Below, piece by piece: positions 34,269 to 44,800 of a DNA stretch of 64,000 nucleotides. The position numbers were made by a program, and so were the translations under genes. A model generated the notes under the pieces. It was not told the DNA's origin, did no database searches, and saw only the letters and a list, made by a program, of their open reading frames with translations. Source of the DNA: Actinoallomurus vinaceus (GTDB taxonomy: Bacteria > Actinomycetota > Actinomycetes > Streptosporangiales > Streptosporangiaceae); contig NZ_BAABHK010000010.1 in assembly GCF_039542055.1 (NCBI RefSeq), forward strand, positions 310,001 through 374,000. The letters run 5' to 3'. The first letter of the stretch is position 1; each line of letters starts with the position of its first letter.

Positions 34269-37200
34269 TTACCATACCTTAGCGCCGCCATACAGCATGA
34301 ACCGCACGTCTCCGCCGATCTGGTCGCCTTCTCGCAGTCCCCACGACTCCATCTGATTAGTTCGGAGAGTCACCGTGCCCTCGCTCATCTCGCGGTAGAC
34401 GATTCGCTGTTGAGGGCTCATCTTGGCCGTAGGGCCGTTTTTCACCTCGAAATAAGTGGGGGCGCCCAAGCCCTCGCCTTGCCTGGTTGCGACGATATCG
34501 ATGTAAGAAACAGTCCCGTCGCCGGCCTCGGTCTTAACATGTGTTCCCATGATCGTGTAGCCCCGGTCAGTCAACTCCTGATGAGCACGAGCCTCACCCG
34601 AATTCCCCTTAGCGGTGCTGCAGGCATCGTTATGGACAAGGACGGGCGTGCTGCCAGCTTCTACGTAGTAGGTGTGGAGGCCGTCAATGGTGAGGTTGTA
34701 GGTGACCATCGTGGCCGTGTAGGTGTGCAGGGCTGTGATGTGGGCTTGTTTGCCGTCGCTGGTTTGGACGTGATCGCCGGGGTGTAGATCGTCGGCGCGA
34801 GTCCAGGCATGAGTGGTTGCGTCCCAGTACAGGTGGTGACTGGTGCCGACGATCGTTGCTGGACCGACAGGGGTGGCGATGGTGACGTCGGTGTAGTCGC
34901 GGTCGGTGCGGGTGACATGGATCGCGGTGACGGTATGCGCCTGGTCACGTGTGCCGGGGGCGACGTCAGGAACGGCGTTGGCGATCTTTTCACCGACTTT
35001 GATCTTTTCGATCGCCTTGTGCTCGCCGTTGGCGAGGAGGACCTGAGTTCGTCCGTTGAAGCTGTCACAGGATGACGGCCGGTCCCCCGAGTTACCGGCA
35101 TCTGCTTCTTCTGACGATCGCGGAGAAACGTCACCTGGCGCTGAGGATTCTGGTGCCGGGTCCTCTGCCACTGGGCTTTCTGGTGCCGGGTCCTCTGGCG
35201 CTTCGCCCCCTTCGCCCCCGTTTCCTTCGCGTGTTCCGAAGATGAAGCCGCCGGAGTGCTGGATTGCGAACTGGAATCCGCCGGTGAAGGGTCCGCTGCA
35301 GGTGATGCCTGCCTGTTTGCAGACGGCGTTAGCGAAGTTCACCGTCTCCATCATGATGGCGCCGCCGCAGTTGCTGACTGATACGTCCTGTGTGCAGGCC
35401 CATATCTGGCCGAGGATGTTGCTGTACTGGCGTTTTTGTTCGGCGATGCGGATGGCGCGTTCGATGTCGTCCCAGCTGGGGGCGTGGACGACGTGGGGTC
35501 CAATATTCACATGGGGACGGGGGTCCGGGGTCCCGCAGCCTTTACAGCCGGAGGGGCCGCTGATTACGTGGGTCCCGTTGTGGACGTTCCCGCTTGGGTC
35601 GGTCCAGTGGCAACCCGGCCCATCGCTGACGGTGCACCCGTTTTTGCCGGTCGGGTCGGACTTCGTGATGGGGTTCGAGCCGGCGTAGGAGTATCCGTTT
35701 TGTTGTTGCGGGTCGGTCGCCTGGAAGAGGGGGTCCAGGGAGGCGAAGGTTCCTGTGGCGGGGTCGTACCAGCGGGCTCCGACGTCGGTGAGACCGATGG
35801 TGGTGTCTTGTGGCTTCCCCAGGAAGCCGTGGTTGTCCGGCCAGGTGGCGGGGGTTTGGCCGCGGGGTGCGCCGTAGGGGGTTTGCTGGCGCCAGGTGGG
35901 GTTGGTGAGGGCGGCGTCGAGGGTGAGGGTGGCGGTGCCTTGTTGGTCGCCGATTTCGAAGGCGTAGGCGGTTCCGCTGCCGGTCCGGAGGGCTTCGCCA
36001 CCGCCGGGCAGAGGGTAGAAGCGGGTTCCGGTGATCGCGCCGGTGTTTGTGTCAAGGGCGATCTGCTCGTTGGGCAGGTACAGGGTGGTGGTGCCGGGGT
36101 CTTTTTGCAGGAGCAGGTTGCCTTGGGCGTCGTAGATGTAGCTGGTGCCGCCGGAGCTGGTGGTGACGGCGGTGAGTTTTCCGTTGTCGTCCCAGGTGAG
36201 GGCCTGTTGGTCGTGGTCGGGTGTGGTGCGCTGGGTGGTGTTGCCGGCCTTGTCGTAGCTGAAGGCCGAGGTGCTGTTGCCGGATACGCCGCCGGTGGAG
36301 GTGCTGGTGGCGGTGAGGGTGTCGGGCTGGTCGGCGTTGTTGCCGTCGTAGGTGTAGCTGGTGACGGTGTCGGGAGCGCCGGACAGTCCATGTTCGGTCT
36401 GGGTCTTGCGCTTTCCGAGGGGGTTGAACGTCCAGCTGGCCCAGTAGGCGCCGCCGATTCCGGATCCGACGGTGGAGCCGTTGTTGCTGCTGGGGTCGGC
36501 GGCGCAGGCGTCGTTGCCGGTCCAGGCTTGTTTGAGCCGGTCGAGGGTGTCGTAGGTGTAGCACTGGGTCTCGGCGTTGGTGCCCTGCCGGTTCTCGGTC
36601 TGGGTGAGAGGGTTGCCGGCCGGGTCGTAGGTGTAGGAGGTGTCGTCGATCGGGGTGGAGGAGACGGCGCCGTTGGTGACTTGGGAGTCGGTCAACGCGC
36701 CGGTGTGCAAGTCGAAGGTGTTCTTAATGAAGGCGTGGGCGGCCTGGTTGCTGCCGATCTCTTCCTGATCGATCTGGCCGAAAGGGGTGGGGGTCAGGTT
36801 GAAGGTGTAGGAGGCCAGGCCGCCGAGGCTGACGGGGAAGTCCATGGCGCCGGCGTAGCCATGAGTGACGGTCTCTCCCGGCAGCGATCCCCCTCCGGGA
36901 GAGGCGGGATAAATGTCCGCGTCGGGAAGACCGATTCCGGTGGTGTACTGGTGGGTGAAGGTGTAGGAGGTGCCGAGGGTGCCTTCGCTGTCCGGAAGCT
37001 TGATCGTTTCGCCGGTTGATTCCCCGTAGACGTTGAATCCGCCATCTTGTTCGATGTAGGCGTTGCCACCGGCGTAGGAGGTCGCGGTGGTCAGATGCCC
37101 GATCGGCCTCGCCATTCCGGAGATCGCGTTGTTGCTGTTGTCATAGACCCAGGAGGCGAGCTGGTTCGACGAGTTCTGCCCGGACATAGGAGCGGCGTAT

Positions 37201-40200
37201 TCGCCGGTCTTGCGGTTGAGCGGGTCGTAGGTGAAGGAGAGGGTCTTGCCGCGAGCGTCGGTGGTCTCGGCCAGGTTGCCGACGGCGTCGTACTTCATGG
37301 TGGCGGTGCCGGCATCCGGGTCTTTCTTGGCGGTCACCTGGCCGAGCAGGTTGTAGGTGGTGTTCCAGTCCTGACCGGTGGAGACGTCCTTCACGTCGGT
37401 CTGCGCACCGACGGCGTTGAACTTGTATTGGGTGGCTTGGCTGGTGCCACCTGTGATGGAGACGCTGGTGATCGGCGCCGTGCCCTGGGTGGCGATCGTC
37501 ACGTCCGGGGACTGGGTGTAGGAGTCCAGTTCGGTGGTGCGATCCAGGGCGTCGGTGACCGTGGCTTTGGCCGTCGCACCGGTGTACGGCTGGCCAGTGG
37601 CGTTCAGCGGGACCGTGATCGTCTTATCGCCCTGATAGGCGGTGGCGGTCTGGGATTTGACGTGCGAGTCGTCGTAGGAGGTATCCAGGACCGGTCGGCC
37701 GGCGCCGTCGAAGGCGATGACGTCCTGGTTGTGAACCAGGGAATCGGCGACCTTGACCAGGCTGGTGCCGGGAGTGGAGTCGGGGTCCCACCAGGCGGTG
37801 TTCTTCTTCCACGCCCATCCGCGGGTGTCATAGAAGGTTTCGGTGACGAGCCGGCCGCCTTCGGGCGTGGGGGTCTGGGTCTGGCGGGGCCGCAGAAGCG
37901 CGTCGTACAAGGTGGTGGAGGCGACGTAGTTCTGCTTGTTGTTCATGGTCTGAGTGGTGACCACGGTTGGCGCTGTGGCTGAGACCTGATAGGTGAACGT
38001 CGCGTTGGCCGGCAGCGTGGTGGCCCGGCTATACCCCCATACCGCCGTGGTGCGGCCAAGACCGTCGTAATGCGTGGTGGTGGTGACGCCGTTGGCGTCG
38101 GTGGCGGCGGTCATCAGGCCACGCAACGGATCGAGGGTCTGGGTGGCGGCCTGGCCAAGGGCGTTGGTGGTCTTGATGCCGGTGGTGACCCCGTTGCTGC
38201 TCATCGTGTAATCGACGTGGGTCTTGTGGCCGAGCGGATCGTAGGTGTCGACCGGTCGGCCGTAGGAGTCATAGACGACGGCGGTCTTGACCTGGTAGGT
38301 GAACGCGCCGCCGGTGTAGCCGCTGGCGGTCTGAACCTCGGAGGGCTCGCCCTTGGTCGGTGCGGGCTGGGGCCAGGTCGGCGAGGACGGTTGCGGCCAC
38401 GTTGATGCCAGCGATGCGTTGTCGTAGAAGGTCCGCGTGTCGGACACCACCTCGTCGGGCCGGCTCACTGAACTAGCAGCAGTGAGCGCGTTCGTCTGGC
38501 CCGAGGTGGGTACGGTCGCGCCATCGGGGTTGTTACCGCCGCATGGATCGGCGTCGGTCTCGATCTCCGCGGGGAGGCCGGCCAGGTTCTTGCTGGTGTT
38601 CGCGGGTGCGTAGGTGGTGACCGTGCAGCGCTGCTGGCTGGGGTCGGACAGGTCACCGTGAGCGAAGCTCACCAGCGCGAGCCCGAAGGTGGACGAAGAG
38701 GCGTCGGTGTCGTAACTGGTGTCGGTTTCGCTCTTACGCCACGTCGTCGACCCGCTGCTCGTGATCGCCTCACGCGTCCAGGACTCCACGCGGCCGGTGG
38801 CATTCGCGGTGAGCGCCTGCATGCCGGTACGGCTGCGGGAGGCGATGGACGGGGATACCCAATACGAGTCGATCGTTGAGCCGGTGACCGGTCCACCGGC
38901 GTAGTTGTAGTTGGTGGTCTCCAGCGTCTGCCCGGCGAGCTGGTCGAGATCCTCGTGGCTGCCGCCTTGGGAATCAGTCAGGGCGACAGCAGTGGTGTTA
39001 TTGTTCTTCGACATTCCCCGGTAATAAGTCGTCTCCGTTTCCGTCGGTGCGTCAGTTCCTTGACCGGTGAACGTCTGCACGCGCCCGAATCCGCGCCACT
39101 GCCCGTAGGTGCGGTATTTGGCTTTGACGACTTCGTTGTCATCGAAATGCCATGCCCCTCCATCAAGATACTTGTAGGAGGTGGACATGATCGGGTTGCC
39201 GCCTGTGGGGTCAGCGTCAGTGACCGAGGCGACTTCCCACTTGTTGAACCAGTCCTCGATCTGCTTGGTGTAACCGGCTGGGGTCCAATACACCGGATAA
39301 CACGAGGAGGTATTCGACGACGGTGTGATGCTGACCGGCCAGGAGCACGGATTGACCTGCTCGTAATCAACGCTGATCACCTCACCGGTCTCGGTCGTGA
39401 TCGCGTTGATTCGGTTACGGGTCAGAATCGGCAGTCCGTCATGGGTGGCGACCCGGTTCTGCAGCGGCTTCGCGGCGAACGACGTCACGGGCAGTGCAAC
39501 CGCCGAGCCGCCTGCTGTGGTGTCGGAACCGGTGTGGGCGATCGAGGACAGCCACAGGGTGGGTGCAGTGCCGTCCCCGGTCGCTGGCAGGGCCTCGGTC
39601 AACTCCCACGAGTCCACCGGCGCGTACCCTGAACCGGCCCACTGCTGAGTCTTGATCCACATCAGCCGGACAGTGGACCAGAACGTCGGCCCCTTGTACT
39701 GGCAAGAAGATTTGGCGGTGCAGTTCAGGTCGTAGGGGACGTCGGGCCAGTTCTTGGCGTTGGTGGAGTTCAGCGGGTCGCAGGTGCCGGACAGGCAACG
39801 GTCGCCGGTGGTGAAGGTGACCTGGTCGGGGGCGTGGCCGCTGTTGACGGTGTAGGCGTTGCCGTCGGTGAATCCGTAGTCGATGTGGTCAAGGTGGGAG
39901 TCGCGGACGTAGGCGACGGCGCTGGAGGTGTTGCCGTTTTGCGCGTAGGCGTTGGTGTCCTGCTTGTAGTAGTACGCCATCGCGTTGTCGTGCGTGTCTT
40001 TGACGTAGTCCAGGTTCCAGCGGTATGCCATCGTGCACACCGAGGAGGAGAAGCCCGCGGAGTCGTAGCACGGGTCGCCGGAGTGCGCGGAAAAGACCGG
40101 TTCGCTGTCGACGGAGTTGGTGGGGAGGTTCCCTGACGTCCAGCCGGGCAGGTGGTTGCGGCCGAACATGTAGACGGTGCCGGACCGGTCGGTGACCTGC

Positions 40201-41396
40201 CAGTAGTCGGTGTTGTAGGTGCCGCTTCCGTTACCGGAGTTGGTGACGTGGGTGACCACGTCGCCGTTGGCGTTGGCGGGCGTGTAGGTCTTCTTGCTCG
40301 AGTCCCATACCAGTGCCGTCGACGTGCCGTTCAGCGACAGGGTCAGAATCTCGCCGTCATAGCACTCATCCAGGGTCGAGCTTGGGGACGCCGATCCTTC
40401 AGGTGAGTTCGAACACCGCGTGAACGACTGCTCAACGAACGAACGGGGCGTGCTCCAGCCGTCACCGGCCCAGTTTGCCTGAGCCTGGTCAGCGGCCGTC
40501 TGCCCATCGACTCTGCCCGAGTCATAGGACAACCCGATTTCCGGCACGAGCGAGGAGGCAGCCGGTGGCGCACTGATCGGGTAGGTGTAGGTGAACGACC
40601 CGCTCGACCCACCGGCCGACCATGTCCCCGACGCTTTCAGGTCGGTGGCGCTGTAGGTTCCCGCCGAACCACCCCCGTCGCCGTCGGAGCCGGAGGTGGC
40701 AGCGAGCACCATCGGCCCAGAGGTGGTCACCGGCAGCGCGGCGGAGACGTTTTGCGTCCGGTCGTCGTTGGTCTCGCCTGCCAGTGGGGTCTGGGTGCGG
40801 CAGCCGGACGTCTGCGGGTTGGTCAACGCGCAGGCCGGCAGGGAGACGAGACGCAGCCGGGATCCGAAGTTTCCGCCGTAGGCGCGGGCGAACCCGCGGT
40901 AGTCGACTCCGACCCGTACTTGATTGCTCGCTTGTGTGAATCCGCCGCTGGCGGTCGCGGTGAACACCATCCCGGTCACGCCGACCTTGGTCGCCGCTTG
41001 ATGGTCGGCGACGCGGACCGACAGCCGCGATGGACCGCTATAGGTGCCGTGGGTCGGCGGGACCGCCTGTGCTGAGACCGGTGTGCCGGACAAGCGGGTC
41101 GTATGTCCGGCGGTGAGGGTGGCCGAGCTGGAGTGAGCGCTCGGCCAGGCGACCTTGCCCGGCCGGTACCGGTGCGCGGCAGCGTCCTGCGGTTTAACCG
41201 GTTTGCGAGGCTTGACAGTACGCACCCCGTGAACGGCTTGGTACTTGACCACGGCAGGAGCGTCGTCACCGCCGCTCATCGCCAGGTAGAGCACCGGGAC
41301 CAGGTCGGCCAGCAGCGCGAATGCGATCAGCCCGACGACCAAGTGCGAGCGGCGTATCCGCCCGACCCAGCCCTGACGTATCCAGCCACCGCGCAT
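34269..41396 (-). CDS. RHS/YD-repeat polymorphic toxin with HINT domain and PD-(D/E)xK-like C-terminal tip
   Basis: 2375 residues, ATG 41396 after GAAGGTGGG. N-terminal signal anchor about 19-40 (VVGLIAFALLADLVPVLYLA); an insecticidal-toxin SpvB-like start around residues 250-350; many YD repeats (about 900-1800); RHS core end near 1895-1915 (SLDPLFQATDPQQQNGYSYA). A HINT autoprocessing domain follows (about 2111-2257), from CDSFNGRTQVLL to STPVLVHND. The last 118 residues are the toxin tip, with Glu (about 2268), Asp in YIDIV (about 2300) and FEVKNG (Glu and Lys, about 2317 and 2319): a nuclease pattern. It is cell-surface or secreted; the tip is released by HINT cleavage in known cases. The immunity gene follows. 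Confidence 0.88.
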   Translation of the reverse strand: MRGGWIRQGWVGRIRRSHLVVGLIAFALLADLVPVLYLAMSGGDDAPAVVKYQAVHGVRTVKPRKPVKPQDAAAHRYRPGKVAWPSAHSSSATLTAGHTTRLSGTPVSAQAVPPTHGTYSGPSRLSVRVADHQAATKVGVTGMVFTATASGGFTQASNQVRVGVDYRGFARAYGGNFGSRLRLVSLPACALTNPQTSGCRTQTPLAGETNDDRTQNVSAALPVTTSGPMVLAATSGSDGDGGGSAGTYSATDLKASGTWSAGGSSGSFTYTYPISAPPAASSLVPEIGLSYDSGRVDGQTAADQAQANWAGDGWSTPRSFVEQSFTRCSNSPEGSASPSSTLDECYDGEILTLSLNGTSTALVWDSSKKTYTPANANGDVVTHVTNSGNGSGTYNTDYWQVTDRSGTVYMFGRNHLPGWTSGNLPTNSVDSEPVFSAHSGDPCYDSAGFSSSVCTMAYRWNLDYVKDTHDNAMAYYYKQDTNAYAQNGNTSSAVAYVRDSHLDHIDYGFTDGNAYTVNSGHAPDQVTFTTGDRCLSGTCDPLNSTNAKNWPDVPYDLNCTAKSSCQYKGPTFWSTVRLMWIKTQQWAGSGYAPVDSWELTEALPATGDGTAPTLWLSSIAHTGSDTTAGGSAVALPVTSFAAKPLQNRVATHDGLPILTRNRINAITTETGEVISVDYEQVNPCSWPVSITPSSNTSSCYPVYWTPAGYTKQIEDWFNKWEVASVTDADPTGGNPIMSTSYKYLDGGAWHFDDNEVVKAKYRTYGQWRGFGRVQTFTGQGTDAPTETETTYYRGMSKNNNTTAVALTDSQGGSHEDLDQLAGQTLETTNYNYAGGPVTGSTIDSYWVSPSIASRSRTGMQALTANATGRVESWTREAITSSGSTTWRKSETDTSYDTDASSSTFGLALVSFAHGDLSDPSQQRCTVTTYAPANTSKNLAGLPAEIETDADPCGGNNPDGATVPTSGQTNALTAASSVSRPDEVVSDTRTFYDNASLASTWPQPSSPTWPQPAPTKGEPSEVQTASGYTGGAFTYQVKTAVVYDSYGRPVDTYDPLGHKTHVDYTMSSNGVTTGIKTTNALGQAATQTLDPLRGLMTAATDANGVTTTTHYDGLGRTTAVWGYSRATTLPANATFTYQVSATAPTVVTTQTMNNKQNYVASTTLYDALLRPRQTQTPTPEGGRLVTETFYDTRGWAWKKNTAWWDPDSTPGTSLVKVADSLVHNQDVIAFDGAGRPVLDTSYDDSHVKSQTATAYQGDKTITVPLNATGQPYTGATAKATVTDALDRTTELDSYTQSPDVTIATQGTAPITSVSITGGTSQATQYKFNAVGAQTDVKDVSTGQDWNTTYNLLGQVTAKKDPDAGTATMKYDAVGNLAETTDARGKTLSFTYDPLNRKTGEYAAPMSGQNSSNQLASWVYDNSNNAISGMARPIGHLTTATSYAGGNAYIEQDGGFNVYGESTGETIKLPDSEGTLGTSYTFTHQYTTGIGLPDADIYPASPGGGSLPGETVTHGYAGAMDFPVSLGGLASYTFNLTPTPFGQIDQEEIGSNQAAHAFIKNTFDLHTGALTDSQVTNGAVSSTPIDDTSYTYDPAGNPLTQTENRQGTNAETQCYTYDTLDRLKQAWTGNDACAADPSSNNGSTVGSGIGGAYWASWTFNPLGKRKTQTEHGLSGAPDTVTSYTYDGNNADQPDTLTATSTSTGGVSGNSTSAFSYDKAGNTTQRTTPDHDQQALTWDDNGKLTAVTTSSGGTSYIYDAQGNLLLQKDPGTTTLYLPNEQIALDTNTGAITGTRFYPLPGGGEALRTGSGTAYAFEIGDQQGTATLTLDAALTNPTWRQQTPYGAPRGQTPATWPDNHGFLGKPQDTTIGLTDVGARWYDPATGTFASLDPLFQATDPQQQNGYSYAGSNPITKSDPTGKNGCTVSDGPGCHWTDPSGNVHNGTHVISGPSGCKGCGTPDPRPHVNIGPHVVHAPSWDDIERAIRIAEQKRQYSNILGQIWACTQDVSVSNCGGAIMMETVNFANAVCKQAGITCSGPFTGGFQFAIQHSGGFIFGTREGNGGEGGEAPEDPAPESPVAEDPAPESSAPGDVSPRSSEEADAGNSGDRPSSCDSFNGRTQVLLANGEHKAIEKIKVGEKIANAVPDVAPGTRDQAHTVTAIHVTRTDRDYTDVTIATPVGPATIVGTSHHLYWDATTHAWTRADDLHPGDHVQTSDGKQAHITALHTYTATMVTYNLTIDGLHTYYVEAGSTPVLVHNDACSTAKGNSGEARAHQELTDRGYTIMGTHVKTEAGDGTVSYIDIVATRQGEGLGAPTYFEVKNGPTAKMSPQQRIVYREMSEGTVTLRTNQMESWGLREGDQIGGDVRFMLYGGAKVW

Positions 41397-41714
41397 GCGC
41401 CCACCTTCATGACAGTGAGGCCACCGGTCGCGGTGACCTCACATCAACGGCGTCTCCGCCGCCAGCGCACGCTGCAGCACGGCGAGCCTTAGTCAAGGCG
41501 CGTCGAACGCAGAGGGATGGAGCGAAGATCGATCGGCCGAACTGTGCCATAGATCATCAAGGCTCCGATAGATGCCACATCCGGCCATCAACCCCCACAA
41601 GCACAACTACGTGCACAAACAAGGCTCTTTACGCATTCTTGACCAAAGGGCATGTGTCTTGACGCGGGCTTGGCGTGCGATGCTCCACCGCGGCCCGGTT
41701 GATCATGACCGGCT
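41397..41714. promoter_or_regulatory. Divergent promoter region between the RHS toxin and the lectin-like protein genes
   Basis: 318 bases. GAAGGTGGG (ribosome site of the toxin) and AT-richer blocks around 41560-41650 are visible. No operator was recognised. Confidence 0.4.
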
Positions 41715-41810
41715 GTGCTCCTGTGGCCAGTGAAGGGACCCCACCGCGTGCGTATCAGGTCAGCTCGAAGCAGGCGACCGGGCCCCCGGCCTCGCATGCT
41801 CCTGCCGGTC

Positions 41811-44800
41811 ATGGCGTTCAACTCGATCGCCTCGCGGCATCGCCGTCTCTTTGTCGCCTTGGTCGTCACCGTGGCGTTGGCGGTCATCCCGAGTGCGATC
41901 ACTCATCCCGCCGTCGCCGGCCGGTCCGGTGCGCGGCAGACAGCGAGCGCGGGCAGGGCGGTGACACCGGACGAGCAGGCCCGGCGCGCCTCGGTACGGG
42001 CGAAGGCGACCGGGAAACCGGTGCCGGTGGAGGCGTTGACGACGGCGACGTCGACGACGACGGCATCGCCGCGGGGAACGTTCGTGCTTACACAGACGCT
42101 GCAGCCCACTCGGGTCAAGCAGGGCGGGCGCTGGGTCGGCCTGGACGCCACGCTGCACCGAAACGGTGACGGGACAGTGTCTCCGAACGCGACCACCAGC
42201 AGGCTGGTTATCTCAGGCGGCGGTTCCGGGCCGCTGGCCACCATGAGTGACGGCGGTGTCCGCCTGTCCTTGAGCTGGCCGACCGCTCTCCCGAAGCCGA
42301 CGCTGCACGGGGCTGTCGCCAGCTATGCCGGTGTGTTGCCTGGAGTGGATCTGGTGGTGACCGCCACACCGCAGGGCGGCTTCAGCCATATCCTGGTCGT
42401 CAAGACCAAGGCCGCCGCCGCCAACCCCGCACTCTCACATCTGGCCCTGCGTGCGCACGGCGATGGGCTGAGCGTGTCGGCGGATTCGCGCGGTGCCCTC
42501 ACCGCGTCCACCGGCGCGCGCGGCATGCCGATATTCGCCGCCAAGCCGGCGATCATGTGGGACTCGGCGACGAACGCGCCCGCAACCAAGACCCCAACCG
42601 CCCCGGCACCGGACCTTCCGGAAGCCGCTGGTGTTCCCGAGCCTGGCGAAGCCGCGCACACCATGGCGGTCAAGACGACCGTTCAGCCGATCGCTCGCAC
42701 CACGCCCAAGACGGCGACGCGGTCGGCGCAGCGAATGAGCGGCACCGACACGACCATCAGCCTGACGCCGGATGCCGGACTGCTTACCGCAGCATCGACG
42801 AAGTTCCCGCTCTACATCGACCCGACTTGGAACCCGCTGCCTGCGGGCGGGTCCCGCCAGGCGTGGGCGTCGGTGTCCAACGCACTGGACGACACCGAAT
42901 ACGACAACTCCTACGACCCCAACGCCAACGTGCTGCAGGTCGGATACGTCGACGGTTTCAAAGCCCGCTCGTTCATCCGCTTCAGTGTCTCCTCAAAGCT
43001 CAAGGACGCCACGATCTACTCCTCAGATGTGAAGTTCACCGTCGACAACGACGGGGACGAGTTCTGCCATGCCTCCACTGAAACCGATCTGTGGTGGACC
43101 GACGGGATCTCCAAATCCATCTCCTGGAGTAACCAGCCGTCATGGAAGAGCAAGATCGATAGCGCGTCAGCAGACAACTGCCCTAACCATAGCATTCGTT
43201 TCGATGCCACTTCCTTTATGCAGGCGCACGGCACCTCAGGAATCGGCAGCGTCACGTTCGGTCTGCGCGCCCCGGACGAGACCACCGCATCGCAATGGGA
43301 GGAGTTCTACAGCGGCAAGGACGAGGCGACCATGTCCACCGAGTACGACCACGCGCCTGGCCTAGGGCGCATCCCCTCCACCTCACCGGGCGGCCTCTGT
43401 CAGACCGGCAAACCCTCGGCGATGACGATCGGTAATGACGACATTAACTTCTCCGTCGTCCCCAACGACCCCGATGGCCAAAACCTCGGCACCGAATTCG
43501 TCATCAAGAACTATGGCGGATCGGTGGTCTATGACTCCGGCAACCCCGACACCATGGACGGCACCTATTCCAATACCCCGGTGACCGTTCCGATCTACCG
43601 CGATACCATCCAGAAAAAGTGGCACAGCGACGGCGCCACGAAGGCTTATGCCTATTCCTGGTATGTCGTGACCAGCGACGGGAAACTCCACAGCCCCGGC
43701 AGCGGGCCCGGCACCAGCGCCAACCCGTGTAACTTCACCTACGACCCGACAGCACCGGCTTCACCCGGCGTGATGGCACCCACCGGCACCCTCACCCTCG
43801 GCCAGCAGGCCACCGTGACCGTGGCGCCCTGTAAAGATGCCCTCGCCGACCCGCCGGCGGCCTGCACCGGCACTGCACCGACCCGGTACGTCTACCAGGT
43901 CAACGAAACCACTCCCCAATCGGTGACCGCCACCGGCAGCACACAGACCTTGACAATCACGCTGCACCACGTTGGCCCGAACGTGATCACCGTCTCCGGG
44001 TTGTCCTCTGGCGGGAATCCCAGCCTCGTCGTCGGCTCGGCAACCTTCTGGGTCGATCCCCCTTCCACGCCCTATGTTGACGGCGATATCGACGGCGATA
44101 AAGCTCCCGACTTCTTCACCAACAGCACCGGTGACGCAGGCCTGTGGCTAGCCACCAGCAACGGTCAAGGCACCCTAAACACCCCAACCAACATCGGCGC
44201 GCTAGGCACCGGCCTCAGCGGCGCCGGCTCTCCCACCGATTGGAACGGCGCGCAGATTCTGCATGGCGACTTCACCGGCAACCACGTTCAAGATCTCGTC
44301 GCCTACTACCCCTCGGGCGCCAGCGCCGGAAACGCCATGCTGTTGTTCGGCACCGGCGACACCACACCGCTAAGCCCGTATGTCGACGGTCAGCAGGAGA
44401 TTGCGGCACCGCATCTTGCCGATACCAGTATTAATAGTGACGGCGACAACCCCACACAGCTCGTAGCCGCCGGTAACGCAAGCCTTCAGAACAATCCCGC
44501 TCCCGACATGATCGCCATCGCCGGGAACAGTACGGACGGCTACGAACTCGACGTGGATACCAGTACCAATGGCGTGTTCGGAGACTACAGATTTGCCGCG
44601 CCTCTGGCTGGCAAGAAGCAAACCCCTGATGGCAGCGGATGGGACAATTACACGCTCGCCACCGCCCAGCCCAACGGCCAGACCGTCCTATTCGCCCTCA
44701 ACAAGGGCACCGGGGTGCTGTATGAATCCACCAACCCTAATCAGGACCCCGCAGCACCGATCGGCAGCCCGGCCTCTACCTGGACCACGCTCAGCGTCCC

